This document shows, piece after piece, positions 1 through 11,869 of a stretch of 64,000 nt of DNA. This stretch comes from Mixophyes australis (taxonomy: Eukaryota; Chordata; Amphibia; Anura; Limnodynastidae), in assembly GCA_036250195.1 (NCBI GenBank), contig JAVHZZ010000003.1:345342875-345406874 (forward strand), in the 5' to 3' direction. A program made the position numbers and the translations under genes. Position 1 is the stretch's first letter, and the number at the start of each line of letters is the position of its first letter. The notes beneath the pieces were generated by a model that saw only the letters and a list, made by a program, of their open reading frames with translations, had not been told where the DNA came from and searched no databases.

Positions 1-190
1 TATTATTATTATTATTATTATTATTATAATCATAGATTTATAAGTCGCCACAGTGCCGTACAGTAAGGGAAACAGGGACATACATAAAACAGGGACATGC
101 AAGGTAGACAAAATAAATGCAGACATGAAAACAAAGGGTACGGAGGGCCCTGCTCATGAGAGAGCTTACATTTTAAGGGGAAGAGAGCAC
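1..190 (-). repeat. L2-like LINE/SINE 3' tail with (TTA)n end
   Basis: The first ~26 bases are a pure TTA microsatellite. Read on the minus strand, the block runs from a 'tgtaagctc...catgagcagggccctc' type segment to a (TAA)n tail. The same segment occurs at 26585-26615 and, in a diverged form, in the SINE tail near 50830. This layout is the 3' tail of L2-clade LINEs and the SINEs that use them. The 5' limit is unclear. The family name is an inference. Confidence 0.55.
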
Positions 191-1185
191 ACCTGAAAGA
201 AGAGGAGTGTGTGGTTCAGAGTGGAGATCCGGATGGCTGTGCATTACTGTGAGTAGTATCAGCAGGGATAAGGTAAACTCTATTAAAGATAGGGGTTTTC
301 AGAGAGCATCTTAAGATTTGGGAAAGCCAGATTGGGCCTGGCAGGGAAATCCATAAGTGGGTAGCAGCACATCTTGTAGGCAGGAGTCACAAGGCACAAG
401 TCGGAGGTAGATCTAAAAGGGTGAGAGGGAGAGTATTTTGATATGAGATTTGAGATGTATTCATTTGAGATGTATATAATATCTTGTCGAGTGATGTTGA
501 TCTTGCCTTTGAAGTAGGCGACAAAATCATGGGCTGTGAGGAAGTAAGGGGGAGGAGGTGCAGTTGGGCAAAGTGTGTTGAAGGTGGCAAAGAGGTGACA
601 TGACTTAGAAGACTGGGTTCGATATTAGAGATTTGAAGTTTGTTTAGCAATTAAAAGGGTAGTGCTGCAAGATGAAAGGATGAATTAATGATGGAGGAAA
701 TCGAGATTGGAATGATATTTCCTCCATTGGCGCTCTGCAGTGCGGGAATACTTTTTCAGGTAGCGGGTCTGTCTATTTGGTGTGCCATGGCTGTGGCTTG
801 GATCGTCAGAGACTGTATGTGATAGCTGGAGCTGCATTGTCTAACACTGAAATGAATAAACAATCTTAATTGAATATTATATTTATAGGACCTCTCTTGC
901 AGGCTGACTGGTAAGACTTGTGTTCTCTAGAGATGTTTTCTCTTAGAGATTGTAGTGTACCTTTTACCCCTTGACAAAGACATATTTGAATGCAAAACCT
1001 TATGCAGTTGGATTTTCAGCTTTGGATCTATTCTGAATTTACAGATATTATTGGGTTTTGATATTTCCCAATAAATATTTTCCAAAGATATTGCCAATTT
1101 ACCATTTTGGTCAGGTACTGCAACATTGTATTTTAATGGGAGCAGCATGGAACAGTGGCAAATGACAACGCCGACACTGGGATAG
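191..1185. other. No recognisable gene or repeat
   Basis: Unique-looking AT-rich sequence. I see no long open frame, splice-flanked exon or terminal repeats. The short open frames here have no family resemblance. Confidence 0.5.
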
Positions 1186-2692
1186 GTTAGTTAAGTCCAA
1201 AGCTCTGTCACTTCACATCCCTCACCTGACCCGGGAACCCCTTTAGCTGCCTTACAATTTTCAATGGCGTCCCCACTACATTCGCTATTTGAGGGTGAAT
1301 ATCACCAAACACTACTCTGGGCTGTATCACTCAAATTATTCAACTTTACTGGAAAACATTGAAAAGGACCTTTCCAAATGGCACCCAATGTATATTTCAG
1401 GCTATTAAAATGAATGCATTTCCATGCTTCCTATACTTATTCCAAACACTACCGGTACTACACAGCATACACATTGGCATTCCTACAATCTTCATGTAAC
1501 CATTTCATATGAAGCAAAAGGAAACCCAGATTGAGCAAAACCCTACTCTCTAAACCCAAGGAATCCGGAGGCCTTGGTCTCCCAATACTACACAATTACT
1601 ATCTAGCCACTTAACGCAGTTATATTATCTCTTGGCACATCAACCCGGGACTCAAGAAATGGGTCGATATAGAAAATGCCCCAACTGGAGATGTACCCTT
1701 CCACCATTTGCCATCGATCCCTGGGAATTGTAGGCTTACCTTGATCTACACATGCCCTTCTATCTCTTTCACTCCACCTAATTGGTCCATGGCCAACCAT
1801 CGTCATGACCTAGCCCTCTACCCATCCCCTCTGCCGCCAATATGTTCTCATCCACTGTTCCCTCCAAGTCATTCAGATTCAGTCTCCCACTGCTGGAAAA
1901 CACACAAAGTCGACTGATTTCTCCACCTCATGGGTGAATCAGCCCCCGCATCCTACGAAGTTATACGCACCACATGTCACCCTCCTCCATCAATACATTT
2001 TCAATATATTCAAATTGAGGTTTCAAACCAGTCTCAATCTTGGACCAAAAAACTCTGCACGGTCTCCCCATTCGAAAGTAAATGTATTTATTCAGCCGGC
2101 CGTAGAGGGAATATTTCACGCATGTAATGTTCAATCACAGCCACATCTGACCAATCTCTTGCACCTCATGAAGAGGCGTGGGAACGTGACCTTGGGATCG
2201 CCCTGAACAGGAATGGTCATTTGTGCTGGAAAGGTCTCAATTAATGCAGGTATTCAGGAAAATTATTACAAAATTTACACTCGTTGGTATATGGTTCCAC
2301 ATAAACTCCACCATATGTACCCTTCGGTGACAGAAGAGGCACTTTTTTTCATATTTGATGGGAATGTTATTCAGTATTTCTGGGTCCTCACCCTTGAAAT
2401 CGTTCACCAGACAACTGGTGTACTAGTCTCCAAGGCACCTTTAAAGATCTCACTTAACCAGCCAATCCTTGGTCTTAGCAAACCTACCAATTGCTTAATC
2501 GCACATATATGCCAGGCAGCTAAATTGCTCATTGCCTGAGCTTGGAAACAGCCTGTGCCTCCCTCAAGACATGAACTGCTTAACAACATATGGAATATTT
2601 CTTCAATGGAATACATTACTGCCCCTCTGAAAAATACTGTACCTAAGTAGCAGGAGGTGTGGACTCCTTGGTTCCATACTTACCACTCTCCA
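1186..2692 (+). pseudogene. L1/Tx1-like LINE ORF2 C-terminal relic
   Basis: Three-frame reading recovers L1-type ORF2 motifs in order. Near 1270-1380 there is an IRYL...N block followed by LLENIEKDLSKW. Near 1407-1450 there is IKMNAFPCFLYLFQTLP. Near 1555-1605 there is KESGGLGLPILHNYYLA. Near 2515-2640 there is LLIAxAWKQPVPPSRHEL and MEYITAPLKNT. These match the region just after the reverse transcriptase in L1/Tx1 LINEs. Stops and frameshifts separate the blocks, so it cannot make protein. No RT YxDD box, 5' part or 3' tail was found here, so it is a fragment. The family is clear from the motifs; the exact clade is not. Confidence 0.75.
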
Positions 2693-3853
2693 GTTCCTGA
2701 GAACGTATAAGACACTTGCTCTCTCCCCTCTTCTCTCCCCACCTACTTTTTCCCATACTTCTACTGTCGCTCAATCCCTGCCCTCTCCCGTATAGAACAT
2801 AAAACCCTAAAGATTGTTCTTCTCATTCACATACTTGTTTGTCCTCTCCTAACCTGCTAGATTACAGAGACATAAAACTGTCATTTTATTTTATAATGTC
2901 TACCTGTCAAATTGTTATAATGGTATTTTGTCAAAGGACAGTCCATTTGCTTCTCCTTTTTGAAGTAGTAGGCCTAGAGAAAACAGTATGGGTCCTGGGA
3001 TCTGTAGGTATGTCTACTGAATGGTAAGTACAACTTTGAATGGTGCTGGCCAGCTGGAGCATAGACAAATAGACAAGCTGAGACAACTTCACTAACAGCA
3101 AACATGCTAAAAATGAGAAGCTCAATCTATGATCAATTTCTACATTACTGTCTGCATAGTAATGGTTGTAGAAAACCATGCTAGAGAGAGCACAACAAAA
3201 TACTTATATTATTTGCAAACTAATAATGAAAAGTTCACACTGCAATATACCAGAGGATTCTGCTAAATCATTTTCCACAGCCCTATGCACAATAGTTTAT
3301 TCAAGGTTTTTAAATCCTGTAAGGGCTTATAGACGCAGACGCTGCACACTTCACTGAACAAAAGTGAAGCTACATGAAAATGATAATCTGTCAATGGCCA
3401 CTAACTGAACTGAATGCAGATACATTTCACACTGTTGATGAGGAAATAAGAACCCGTGAATGTCTTTTTTCTAACAATGGTCTTAACATGTGTAATTAAG
3501 AGAGTCAGAATGCGCTTGTTTTGTCTGCTCTCAGTTAGCACAGAGAAGGCGCCAACAGTAAAGGGCTTATGCACTATTGTGGAATTTATTTTGTACATGT
3601 GGAATTGTACAGACCCAACGATTAAAGCAACTCATGTCCACTAATTTGGTCTAATGACGTGGCACTTGGATGGGTGTCCATACCATACTGCACCTATTTT
3701 CAAACCAGCAGGACCAGAGGACTTCTGATCACCTCATTACCTTTAATTGTGGGCTAGATTGACTAAGAAGTCACCGTTACTAGGTACAATAGGAGACTAA
3801 ACTTAAACATGTCAGTAGTGTAGTAATGAAGTCAAGCAACAAAACAGACATTA
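2693..3853. other. No recognisable feature
   Basis: AT-rich sequence after the LINE relic. No coding frame with family motifs and no terminal repeats were seen. Confidence 0.5.
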
Positions 3854-4030
3854 TGGGCTAGATTTACTAAACTGTGGGTTTGGAAAAGTGGAGATGTTGC
3901 CTATAGCAACCAATCAGATTCTAGCTTTCATTATTTTAGTACATTCTACAAAATGACAGCTAGAATCTGATTGGTTGCTATAGGCAACATCTCCACTTTT
4001 TCAAACCCGCAGTTTAGTAGATATACCCCC
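3854..4030. mobile_element. Palindromic MITE, copy 1
   Basis: About 177 bp that folds back on itself. The left arm reads TTTACTAAACTGTGGGTTTG and then GAGATGTTGCCTATAGCAACC; the right arm is its reverse complement ending in AGTTTAGTAGATATACCCCC. The loop is the short AAATGACAGC region. It belongs to the same family as 5600-5774 and 10031-10207, which show a TA target duplication, so it is a Tc1/mariner-type non-autonomous element. Confidence 0.8.
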
Positions 4031-4957
4031 ATGTGTTTGTAGCATACCTCTGCAAGGTTTACCTCTATTTCAAGCACAGCAGTGCTGGTCACTACATAAT
4101 ATTGATTTGTAATTGTTATGTAGAAAATTATACTTACATGAGTACAACACCTTTACATCTATAATACACAGACACATGTTATATTAGTGTCCCTTGAAAT
4201 GTTATACCATATATGGGCATGGTGGAAGTAAGTACAAATTTGGTTGCTTGGTTTTGGGACCAACCTGGACCTGCATCACAATCTAGCAGACCACTGGTTG
4301 TATTCTACCTGCTTTCTACCTATCAAAGATCAATTTTGGCTACCGAATGAAACACCATAGTATGTGTAGAGTACTATGTGTTCAAACAAGACAGTACTCT
4401 GTTAGAGAGCAGGTAAAGCAACTATTTGAAATATAGTTAATGTAATCTATGCAAAATCAGTACAGTTTTTATAAAAATGTGTTCACCATGCTCTCTTCTC
4501 TTCCACTGCAGCCTGTAACTTAGCAGGCAGAGTTTGAGTGACAGCTATGCAGAGTTACTGTGCAGAAACGTGGGGCATTGATGTTACAGTAGTACCCCTG
4601 ATGAAGTATATTGTAGTGTTTTTGCAATCCTATCAGGGCACTATCCTAAATATGTGGAAGAAATTTCAGCTGTCTCTAGTTCAGTGGGGAGGTAATACTT
4701 TACATTTTAACAGAGCTGTAATGGAATGGCAGAGGGTATGGAGATAAGGAGATAAGCATAAACTCACAGGTTAAGATTTAAATAGTGGAAAGAGTAGGGT
4801 CCCCCAAAATGGTGTGAGGATTCTGATGTGGGAATATTCTAGTGTCAAAGACGCCTATATATCAAATGAAGTTCATACATCCAGCATACTTATTAGTGTT
4901 TAGAACATGTGCATATATGTGCTAAGTCGTGGTAATCACTTTTTCGAAGAGGAGAAG
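4031..4957. other. No recognisable feature
   Basis: Non-coding sequence. Short open frames such as the one at 4538 show no domain and look random. Confidence 0.45.
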
Positions 4958-5365
4958 TGCGACATTACTTACACCGACAGTAATATGCCAATGAGTACAA
5001 TCCCCACATCTATGGAATACAGACTTACCATAAAAGCGAGGGAGAACATTGCAGACATGCCGTCTAAAAATTCCAATAGCGGAAAATACCGCCAGTTTAA
5101 TTATTGTCACATTGCCAGTTTTAAGGGGGCAATGCCAGTACCTGGACCCTGTATACTCCTAAAAAGGGTTACGTTATTGGGTCCTGCCATTGCCGCCTTA
5201 AAACCAGCAACGTAACGACAATCACACTGCTGGTATTTTCTGCTATCGGACTTTATAGGCGGCGTGTCTGCAATGTTCTCCCTCGCTTTTATGGTAAGTC
5301 TGTATTTCATAGATGTCGGGATTGTACTCATCGACATATTACTGTCGCTGTAAGTATGGTTCTTT
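4958..5365. mobile_element. Large imperfect palindrome (~200-bp arms), probable fold-back transposon
   Basis: The left arm from about 4966 (CGACAGTAATATG, then AGTACAATCCC, then CTTACCATAAAAGCGAGGG) is repeated in inverted form from about 5360 back to 5170. The arms share long stretches with scattered differences, and the centre lies near 5165. Because of the symmetry, both strands carry similar short open frames (102 and 91 codons); these are by-products, not genes. No clear target duplication was identified. Confidence 0.7.
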
Positions 5366-5497
5366 TTATAAGCACAGCTCACATTGGGAATATCTCCTCT
5401 TTCTATCCTTCTACTAGCATCTAGTACTGTACATATGCTACAGACTAATCTACATATAAATTATAAGAAGAAAGGGCCAAAATAGGCTATATATATA

Positions 5498-5793
5498 GAC
5501 TTCATAAGTCATGTATTAGGCTACACACCTAGACTTGATAAGTCATGTATTAGGCTACACACCTAGACTTAATAAGTCATGTATTAGGCTACACACCTAG
5601 GGGTATATATACTAAACTGCAGGTTTGAAAAAGTAGAGATGTTGCCTATAGCAAGCAATCAGAATTTAGTTAGCATTTATTTAGTACATTCTACAAAATG
5701 ACAGCTAGAATCTGATTGGTTGCTATAGGCAACATCTCCACTTTTACAAACCCGCAGTTTAGTAAATATACTTCTAGACTTGATAAGTCATGT
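5498..5793. repeat. 34-bp tandem repeat, split by a MITE
   Basis: The unit GACTTGATAAGTCATGTATT plus AGGCTACACACCTA repeats with starts at 5498, 5532 and 5566. A fourth unit begins at 5777 after an inserted MITE (5600-5774). Each unit contains the palindrome GACTTGATAAGTC. The interruption shows the array is older than the MITE insertion. Confidence 0.85.
5600..5774. mobile_element. Palindromic MITE, copy 2, with TA target duplication
   Basis: A 175-bp fold-back element. It starts GGGGTATATATACTAAACTG and ends with the inverted CAGTTTAGTAAATATACTTC. TA lies on both sides (5598-5599 and 5775-5776). Removing the element and one TA restores the 34-bp tandem unit, which is direct evidence for the insertion and for TA as the target. 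This is the Tc1/mariner signature. Confidence 0.9.
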
Positions 5794-6611
5794 TTTTGTA
5801 TTGACGCACATGGCTGGCGACTGTAAAATACTAGTCATGTTATGGTTTTAATTTGAACAGTCTGAAGATGACTGATTAGCTCTTTACCTGATCATATATA
5901 TAATAATAGATCATTTCATCAAATTACACAATGAATACAATTTGAATGCAATGAGTAGCCCACACCATCTGCTCAGAATCAGTGTACTGCTACCCTGTAA
6001 AGATATATACATTGAATCAAAACTCCCACCCATAGAATAACAACATAAAATGTGCCTAATTTATCCAATTAAACATAATTTAGATTGATGTGGCATTCTT
6101 GAGTATGCATGCTAGAGGTTATCGCTTAGTGCAGCATGGGATGAGTATTTTAATTCATTATATGCAAGATAATCATTTTCTCCATTTTATAGAAATCCAT
6201 AGTCAAATATGAGTGACTGAATAAATTAACTGACATTGTGTATTTGGAAAGTGTTCTTGTGCACAATTCCACATTGATTGGGTGAATTTACAAGAAAAGT
6301 GCAGACATACAGTAACCCATAGCAACCAACTGGGCTTTCATTGTCTAAACTACTCTAAATTACTCTAGATCAATTATTGCTAATGATTAGTTGCTATATT
6401 CTATTGAACAATTTCAGGGTAAAAAAAACACAATTATGTAGCACAGATTGAGATTGCTTTTGGGAATAAAAAATGCCAGAGTCTCAAAATGGACTTCCAT
6501 CCAACCTTTTCTAACTTTTATATTGTCTTTGAGTATGAAACCATTTATAAAAGATTATAATTCAATAAACTCAGTGCTTTTTTTGCAGAAAATTACAACA
6601 ACAACAACAAC

Positions 6612-6656
<45 letters not shown>

Positions 6657-8747
6657 GTATTATTATTACATCAGATGGAAGCTATACATTAAGCATAATA
6701 TTTCTGCAGTGCACATCGATATCAGCTGCATAGCAGCCACCATCACTGACATTGCATTGCTGCCCCTGACTATTTATTTCCTTTATTCATTTGCTGGAAA
6801 CCAGGGATTTAGGAATAATGATTCAGTTTAACTGTGAAAAATATTTTCCATAATAAATATCACTGCATTTCTTTCAATGGATGCATATAGCCCTGCAGAG
6901 AACGCCTCTGATGCCTATATAATTAAATGTGTATCACTGAGAACAGCACACAAGGTTTTTAGTATATAATTGAATAGCTCTTGCCGTGGTACAATCTATA
7001 TATCTACATATGTACAATCAGTTCTGTGTCTGGATCCTGCAAAAGGAACATTCTTCTATAAATATGTTCAGTGTGCTTTTTATTTTAATCCCAAGAACTG
7101 TCTCTGCACCTTACTATGTAACGCTAGATTCTAAGCAGGAATAATTGCCCCTATTTTCTCATTGATTTCTTTAATTTTCTGTTATTGACAATTCGTACCC
7201 TGCTGCCATAAGACAAGAGGAGAAGACCATTGAACTGAACTGAGCACTGAAACAAGCGTGCTGATGGTACTACAGGACTGGAGCAGTGTGGTGAGGATCT
7301 AGTGGTAAAGCCTCCAGCGCCCCGTCGCTCTCAATGTTATTGCTGACTGCTGACCTAAGTGGAACAGTGCGCAGTGTAGTGTGCTGCACTCTCCAAGGTG
7401 CTGAAGTGAGCCAAGCCTTCAAACTGCACGGGAAACTACACTAAGCTGATTATGCAACCAGGCAAATGGGCGAAAGCACAGCTCTGCCTTCATGAAGATA
7501 CATCTATTCTTTCCACTAAGAGAAAGCGCCTTAATATATTTTTCTCGCTTCCTACATTATAGTTTGGGCTGCAGTAAGGATTCTGCTCAGATAGAAGACC
7601 TAAGGCGCAAGGTAAATACATATGATTTTTTTTTTCAATTAACCTGGCATAAACTGTATCCTGGCATTTTCTACCCCATTATTGCATAGAACAATATTAA
7701 TTATTTGACATTTTGTAGCTATTTTATTTTTTTTGCAGCTTTTGTTTCTCTATAGTTTTTTTTTCTCCAACATATGTCGATGTGCTGCACTTCCTTGAAA
7801 TGATGTAGGCTTGTCCTTAATATATTCAGCATGTTTATTATATCATGTACGGTATATTGTGGTTATAGCGCTTCAGCTTAAAACTAATTACGTGTTATTT
7901 CACAGAGAAAATGAGAAACTTTGTGAGTCATAATTGTCTTTTCTGTCATTGCTTTTGTAATCACACAATGCAAAAGTTTTCGAGCCCCCTTACTATTTGT
8001 AACCCAAGGTACAACAAAGAAGAGGCTCATATTGTGTATCTGCAGAGGTCACCGGTATTGGGATGTAATGAAGATTGATGAAATGGATGTGTTTGGAAAT
8101 GTCTAAAATTCCCTACTATAAAGGAAGCAGGACGCAATGGATACAAATGTATACGTGATTTAATATGGATGTACATTGAAGGTCATAACTTGGATGATAT
8201 AGTGTACTCTCAGTGCAAATGAACTTTAAATCATTTACATATGACTGTGGAACATGTTATAATAACAACATGTGGTACCAATGTAGTGTAGCAAAATAAT
8301 TACAGTATCACTATAGAATGCAGCATTACGAAGTGCCATTAAAGCCATCACTGACATACATGCAGGCATGTTCTGTGGGAACTGTGGTGCTCCAGATCTC
8401 AGTTGCTATGTAGAACCATGTACTGCAATGTGGTGAGTCGCTGATAACTGTTTTCTTTTTAAATCAGTACAGGCATCAAACAAACCCCATCACATGTTGA
8501 AGATTCCAAAGGGCTTTCCCCAGAGAGTCGATTTCCAACTATCACCCAAACATTATTATCAATCTAGACATCATTCCAAATGAGAAAGTACAAAGTGCTA
8601 AAGTTTTGCATCTGCTGTCTCGGGAAGTTGTCGAAAATTAGGTGAATTACTCTTTCTGGATTATTCCCTTATGAAGCGTGGTCCAATGCCTCTCTACCCA
8701 ATGAGGTGTTGGTTGCTGTCCAGCTGCCCAGTGGTGCTGAAATTTGG
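5794..8747. other. Region upstream of the channel exon; trinucleotide microsatellite inside
   Basis: No coding gene is seen. A (CAA)n(TAA)n microsatellite lies at 6595-6653. The part nearest the exon should hold the 5' UTR and promoter of the channel gene, but no TATA box, CpG island or firm transcription start can be fixed from sequence. A GT donor-like site (AAG|GTAAAT near 7612) might end a 5' UTR exon; this is weak. Confidence 0.4.
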
Positions 8748-8750
8748 ATG

Positions 8751-9090
8751 ATGTCTAGCAGGGGAACTAAAGGCTGCTGTTGCTTATTGCCACTTAATGA
8801 AGACAACGGGCGATTCCTTCTTTTAGCCATTTTCATTGTACTCTACCTGATAGCAGGAGCCACAATCTTTTCAACCATAGAAAGGCCATCTGAAACTGTG
8901 GCTCATGATCGTTGGGATAGGATATTGAAAAACTTTAGCCAGTCCTTTAATATCGGCATCCCCGAGCTTCGGTCCTTCCTTCGAGATTATGAAACAGCCA
9001 TGGCTGCAGGAATTAGGGCAGATGCCCTTAGACCAAGGTGGGACTTCACTGGAGCCCTATACTTTGTAGGAACAGTCGTCTCAACTATTG
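8751..9090 (+). CDS. KCNK12: Two-pore-domain K+ channel THIK-2, coding exon 1 (partial)
   Basis: This exon encodes 113 full codons plus the first base of a glycine codon. Halothane-inhibited K2P channels (THIK) carry background K+ current across the plasma membrane as dimers. What is seen: a short N-terminus MSSRGTKGCCC; the LNEDNGRFLLL motif; transmembrane segment M1 at about residues 21-42; the extracellular cap with a possible N-glycosylation site NFS at 61-63; ELRSFLRDYE; RPRWDFTGALYFVGTVVSTIG at 95-114, which is pore helix 1 and the start of the selectivity filter. The MSSR start and the ADALRPRWDF segment fit KCNK12 better than KCNK13 (VDNVRPRWDF), from memory of the families. ATG 8751 is chosen because it has A at -3 and matches the KCNK12 start; ATG 8748 is directly in front. 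The exon ends at ATTG|GTAAGT, the intron position expected between TIG and FG. The rest of the protein is not in the window. Confidence 0.9.
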
Positions 9091-9096
9091 GTAAGT
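9091..9096 (+). promoter_or_regulatory. 5' splice donor of KCNK12 intron 1
   Basis: GTAAGT follows ATTG directly. It is a consensus donor, in phase 1, splitting the first glycine of the selectivity filter. Reading through would give KCPLLH and soon a stop at 9129-9131, which supports splicing here. Confidence 0.9.
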
Positions 9097-10030
9097 GCCC
9101 CCTCTTACATTCTGATAAATTGGCTTCTTAAAAGGGTGTGGAACTACGGCCACAATAATGGTTGTATTTAAAAAATGCAGTTGCTATTTTATAATAAAGT
9201 GTGTGCATTATTGTATTTTATCATAAAGAAAAATAATCTCTGATATTATGGACGTTTCTTTGGAGTATTATAGACACATTTCCTGCAAGAGACATATATT
9301 AGCGATTTGTACATATACTTCTTCAAAATGTCCAAAACTGTTTAATAAAAGTTACAATTCAGCAAAAAGATGCATGTACACTGTAGCATGTTTTACTGTA
9401 CGTTGTTATGGCAACTGGAGTGAATAACAAAATTCAAGGGCGCCCTCTATTGGTTTGCAGGGGAATTTTCTGCTATTAAGGCTCTCCAGCATGCAGTGTA
9501 TTGTGTAGCATTTGTGCTAAGCTGCAGACAACCAACACAGCCTAAGCATGAGTGATAGATGATATATATGAAACAAGTTACAGTACATTGTTTCCCTTTG
9601 GCAGCTTTTTGAATTGATTCTGCATTGCAGCATTTTCTTTGCTTCAAAATCAGTAAAGTAAAAATAACACATTTATGTATGAGATGTTTAAACACAAATA
9701 GTATTTACATTGGATTTAAATTAAATGTTTATTTGTTTTTGTTTTGCCTAATCATTTTTAAACAGAATTTGAAAAAAAAATAGAGTCACTGGTTATATCT
9801 CAGCCCTTTAACTTTAAATTTAATTTAGCAATTGTCAATGTATTTCACAAAGCTTAATTAGCAAAGTGTTTGTAGTACAGGCTATATGAGTATGACTCAA
9901 ACACAAAGATTAATTAAATGTAAGTATTTATATATATTTCAAGCCTTAAAAACCATTTTGATCTTCGACCTCCTGTGGTTAAGTAAATTCTCACCCCAAC
10001 CTGAGTATCTCTTTCGACCCACAGCCTCTA
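9097..10030. other. Intron 1 start, nothing recognised
   Basis: AT-rich intronic sequence with no motif or repeat that I can name. Confidence 0.5.
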
Positions 10031-10207
10031 GGGGGTATATTTACTAAACTGCGGGTTTGAAAAAGTTGGAGATGTTGCCTATAGCAACCAATTAGATTCT
10101 AGCTGTCATTTTGTAGAATGCACTAAATAAATGAAAACTAGATTCTGATTGGTTGCTATAGGCAACATCTCCACTGTTTCAAACCCGCAGTTTAGTAAAT
10201 ACACCCC
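10031..10207. mobile_element. Palindromic MITE, copy 3, with TA target duplication
   Basis: A 177-bp fold-back element starting GGGGGTATATTTACTAAACT and ending in GTAAATACACCCC. TA flanks both sides (10029-10030 and 10208-10209). Arms contain GTTGCCTATAGCAACCAAT and its complement. It is the best preserved of the copies here. Confidence 0.9.
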
Positions 10208-10267
10208 TAGGAGTTCAGATATTAATGGGCTTTTTTCTGGATTTCTGACTAGATGTGTTGCAGCAAT

Positions 10268-10308
10268 ATCTATCTATCTATCTATCTATCTATCAATCTA
10301 TCTATCTC
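10268..10308. repeat. (TCTA)n microsatellite
   Basis: About ten TCTA units with one interruption (TCAA). Confidence 0.95.
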
Positions 10309-11869
10309 AATTTGGGACAAGTAAAATACAAATCTACTGTAGTATATGCCATATACTAAAACTGCTAAGAGAGCAGTTCTTATAGTCCATACAAGTCAAT
10401 GGTGTCATGGAACAGGCTATATGGCTGGTTCCAGCGAGTTTTTCAAATACTCTATGATTTTGTAGGGTGTCACAGAAATGTTCTGATAACTAATGAAAAA
10501 CAATGGTACTGTAATATAATATTTAAACTATATAATCTTTTGTTTCTTTTGTTTCAACAAATGCCTTTTTTTTTAAATTAATAACACTGAAGGACTAGCA
10601 ACACGCCAGGCCACAACACGTGCAAACCTTATTGCCTTAGTTTCCATTTGGCTATAAGGACCGGTATGGAGCCATTGCTTTTCAGTTGCACAAAGCAATA
10701 TTAAATATCATTTATTTTCTTTCACAATGGGAATCTTACTGGAAGAACTGTAATCGTTTTGCAAGCCCATTTCTAACACTTTCACTCTGGCCACCATTCA
10801 TGCCTATACCAACATCAGGGCCACCTGTTACAGCAGAGAGCTAGAGGCAGTCTACTCACAGCATTAATTAAAAGGTTATAGACTGATCCATATAGTTACC
10901 TATAAGCCAGGGGTGGTTCAGCCATGGAGTAAGGGGAGTTCCGCCACGTAAAAGGCAGAATGAATGGGCAGCTGGAGTAGATACAATTAATAATTTAATT
11001 ATAATGACTTAATTATTCTCTCCCCTCAGCCTTTGTCCTCCAAGTCACCTTCTATTGCGTCAGTGTAATGAGGAGCATGCCAGTGACTGGGGAATTGTGC
11101 AGGGTAATGGCAGGAGCCAACAAGAAAGCCAAACGGACCTTGCAGAATAACCCTTCCCTCTCTCTAGCGCCTCCTGGTGCCACAGGCATGCTCTTACATG
11201 CATTAATACAAGGAGCATGGTGGCACTTTCACTTACTCACCAATCATTGTGCGCCCCTTCCTGATAACAGAGTATTGGTGAGTGTGCCGGGAACAAAGAG
11301 AACAGATAATGGGGGCAGAGGGAGAAGCATTACAAGCCAGACATATAGACATGACCCACTGACTGGGTCAGGTGATGTGAGGGCCGGATCGGCCTGTCAT
11401 AAGTATGTACATTCCTGCATTTCATGAAACAAAATCCTCTGATACATTTACAAATACATCTAATATCCGTAATCATAAGTAAAAGTGTGGGATGTTAAAT
11501 GTTCATTATATACTGCATTTTAAAAAACAAATTAGCACCTTAACTCACGCAGATTAAATTTAGTTTGTGTCTCAAACAGAAGATGAAAACGTTTTCCCCC
11601 TGAGTATGATCATAATTATGTTTAAAATTGTCCTACTAAGAAGCTCATAAGTTTTCTTCTACAGGGTACCCCCTTTAATTTTAATAATGACTTGGTTTAC
11701 TAATCTCATTAGAGATTTTCACAGTATTTTCCTGTTTCAACAACTCAATAATAAATACCCATTTTTTTATTTATGCTATAAAATATGTATAGCTGGCAAT
11801 GTCTTGAATATCTACAATATTTTTGAGGAGGTCAGTTCCTGCCTGTGCCCTTGCTCCACTGATGGCAAA
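10309..11869. other. Intron sequence; possible hAT end near 10908
   Basis: Mostly featureless. CAGGGGTGGTTCAGCC at about 10908 resembles a hAT terminus, but no matching right end or duplication was found. The 119-codon open frame at 11068 has no recognisable domain. Confidence 0.35.

Noticed and set aside
4907..5382. Two similar short proteins on opposite strands
   Set aside because: Caused by the palindrome at 4958-5365.
6448..6831. 127-codon open frame
   Set aside because: Contains a long isoleucine run from the TAA microsatellite; no domain.
8706..8750. Longer channel start at GTG 8706
   Set aside because: Non-ATG, and the added residues have no match to KCNK12/13 N-termini.
11068..11427. 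119-codon open frame as exon 2 of the channel
   Set aside because: No FGMTTP, no transmembrane segments, no second pore; not a K2P sequence.
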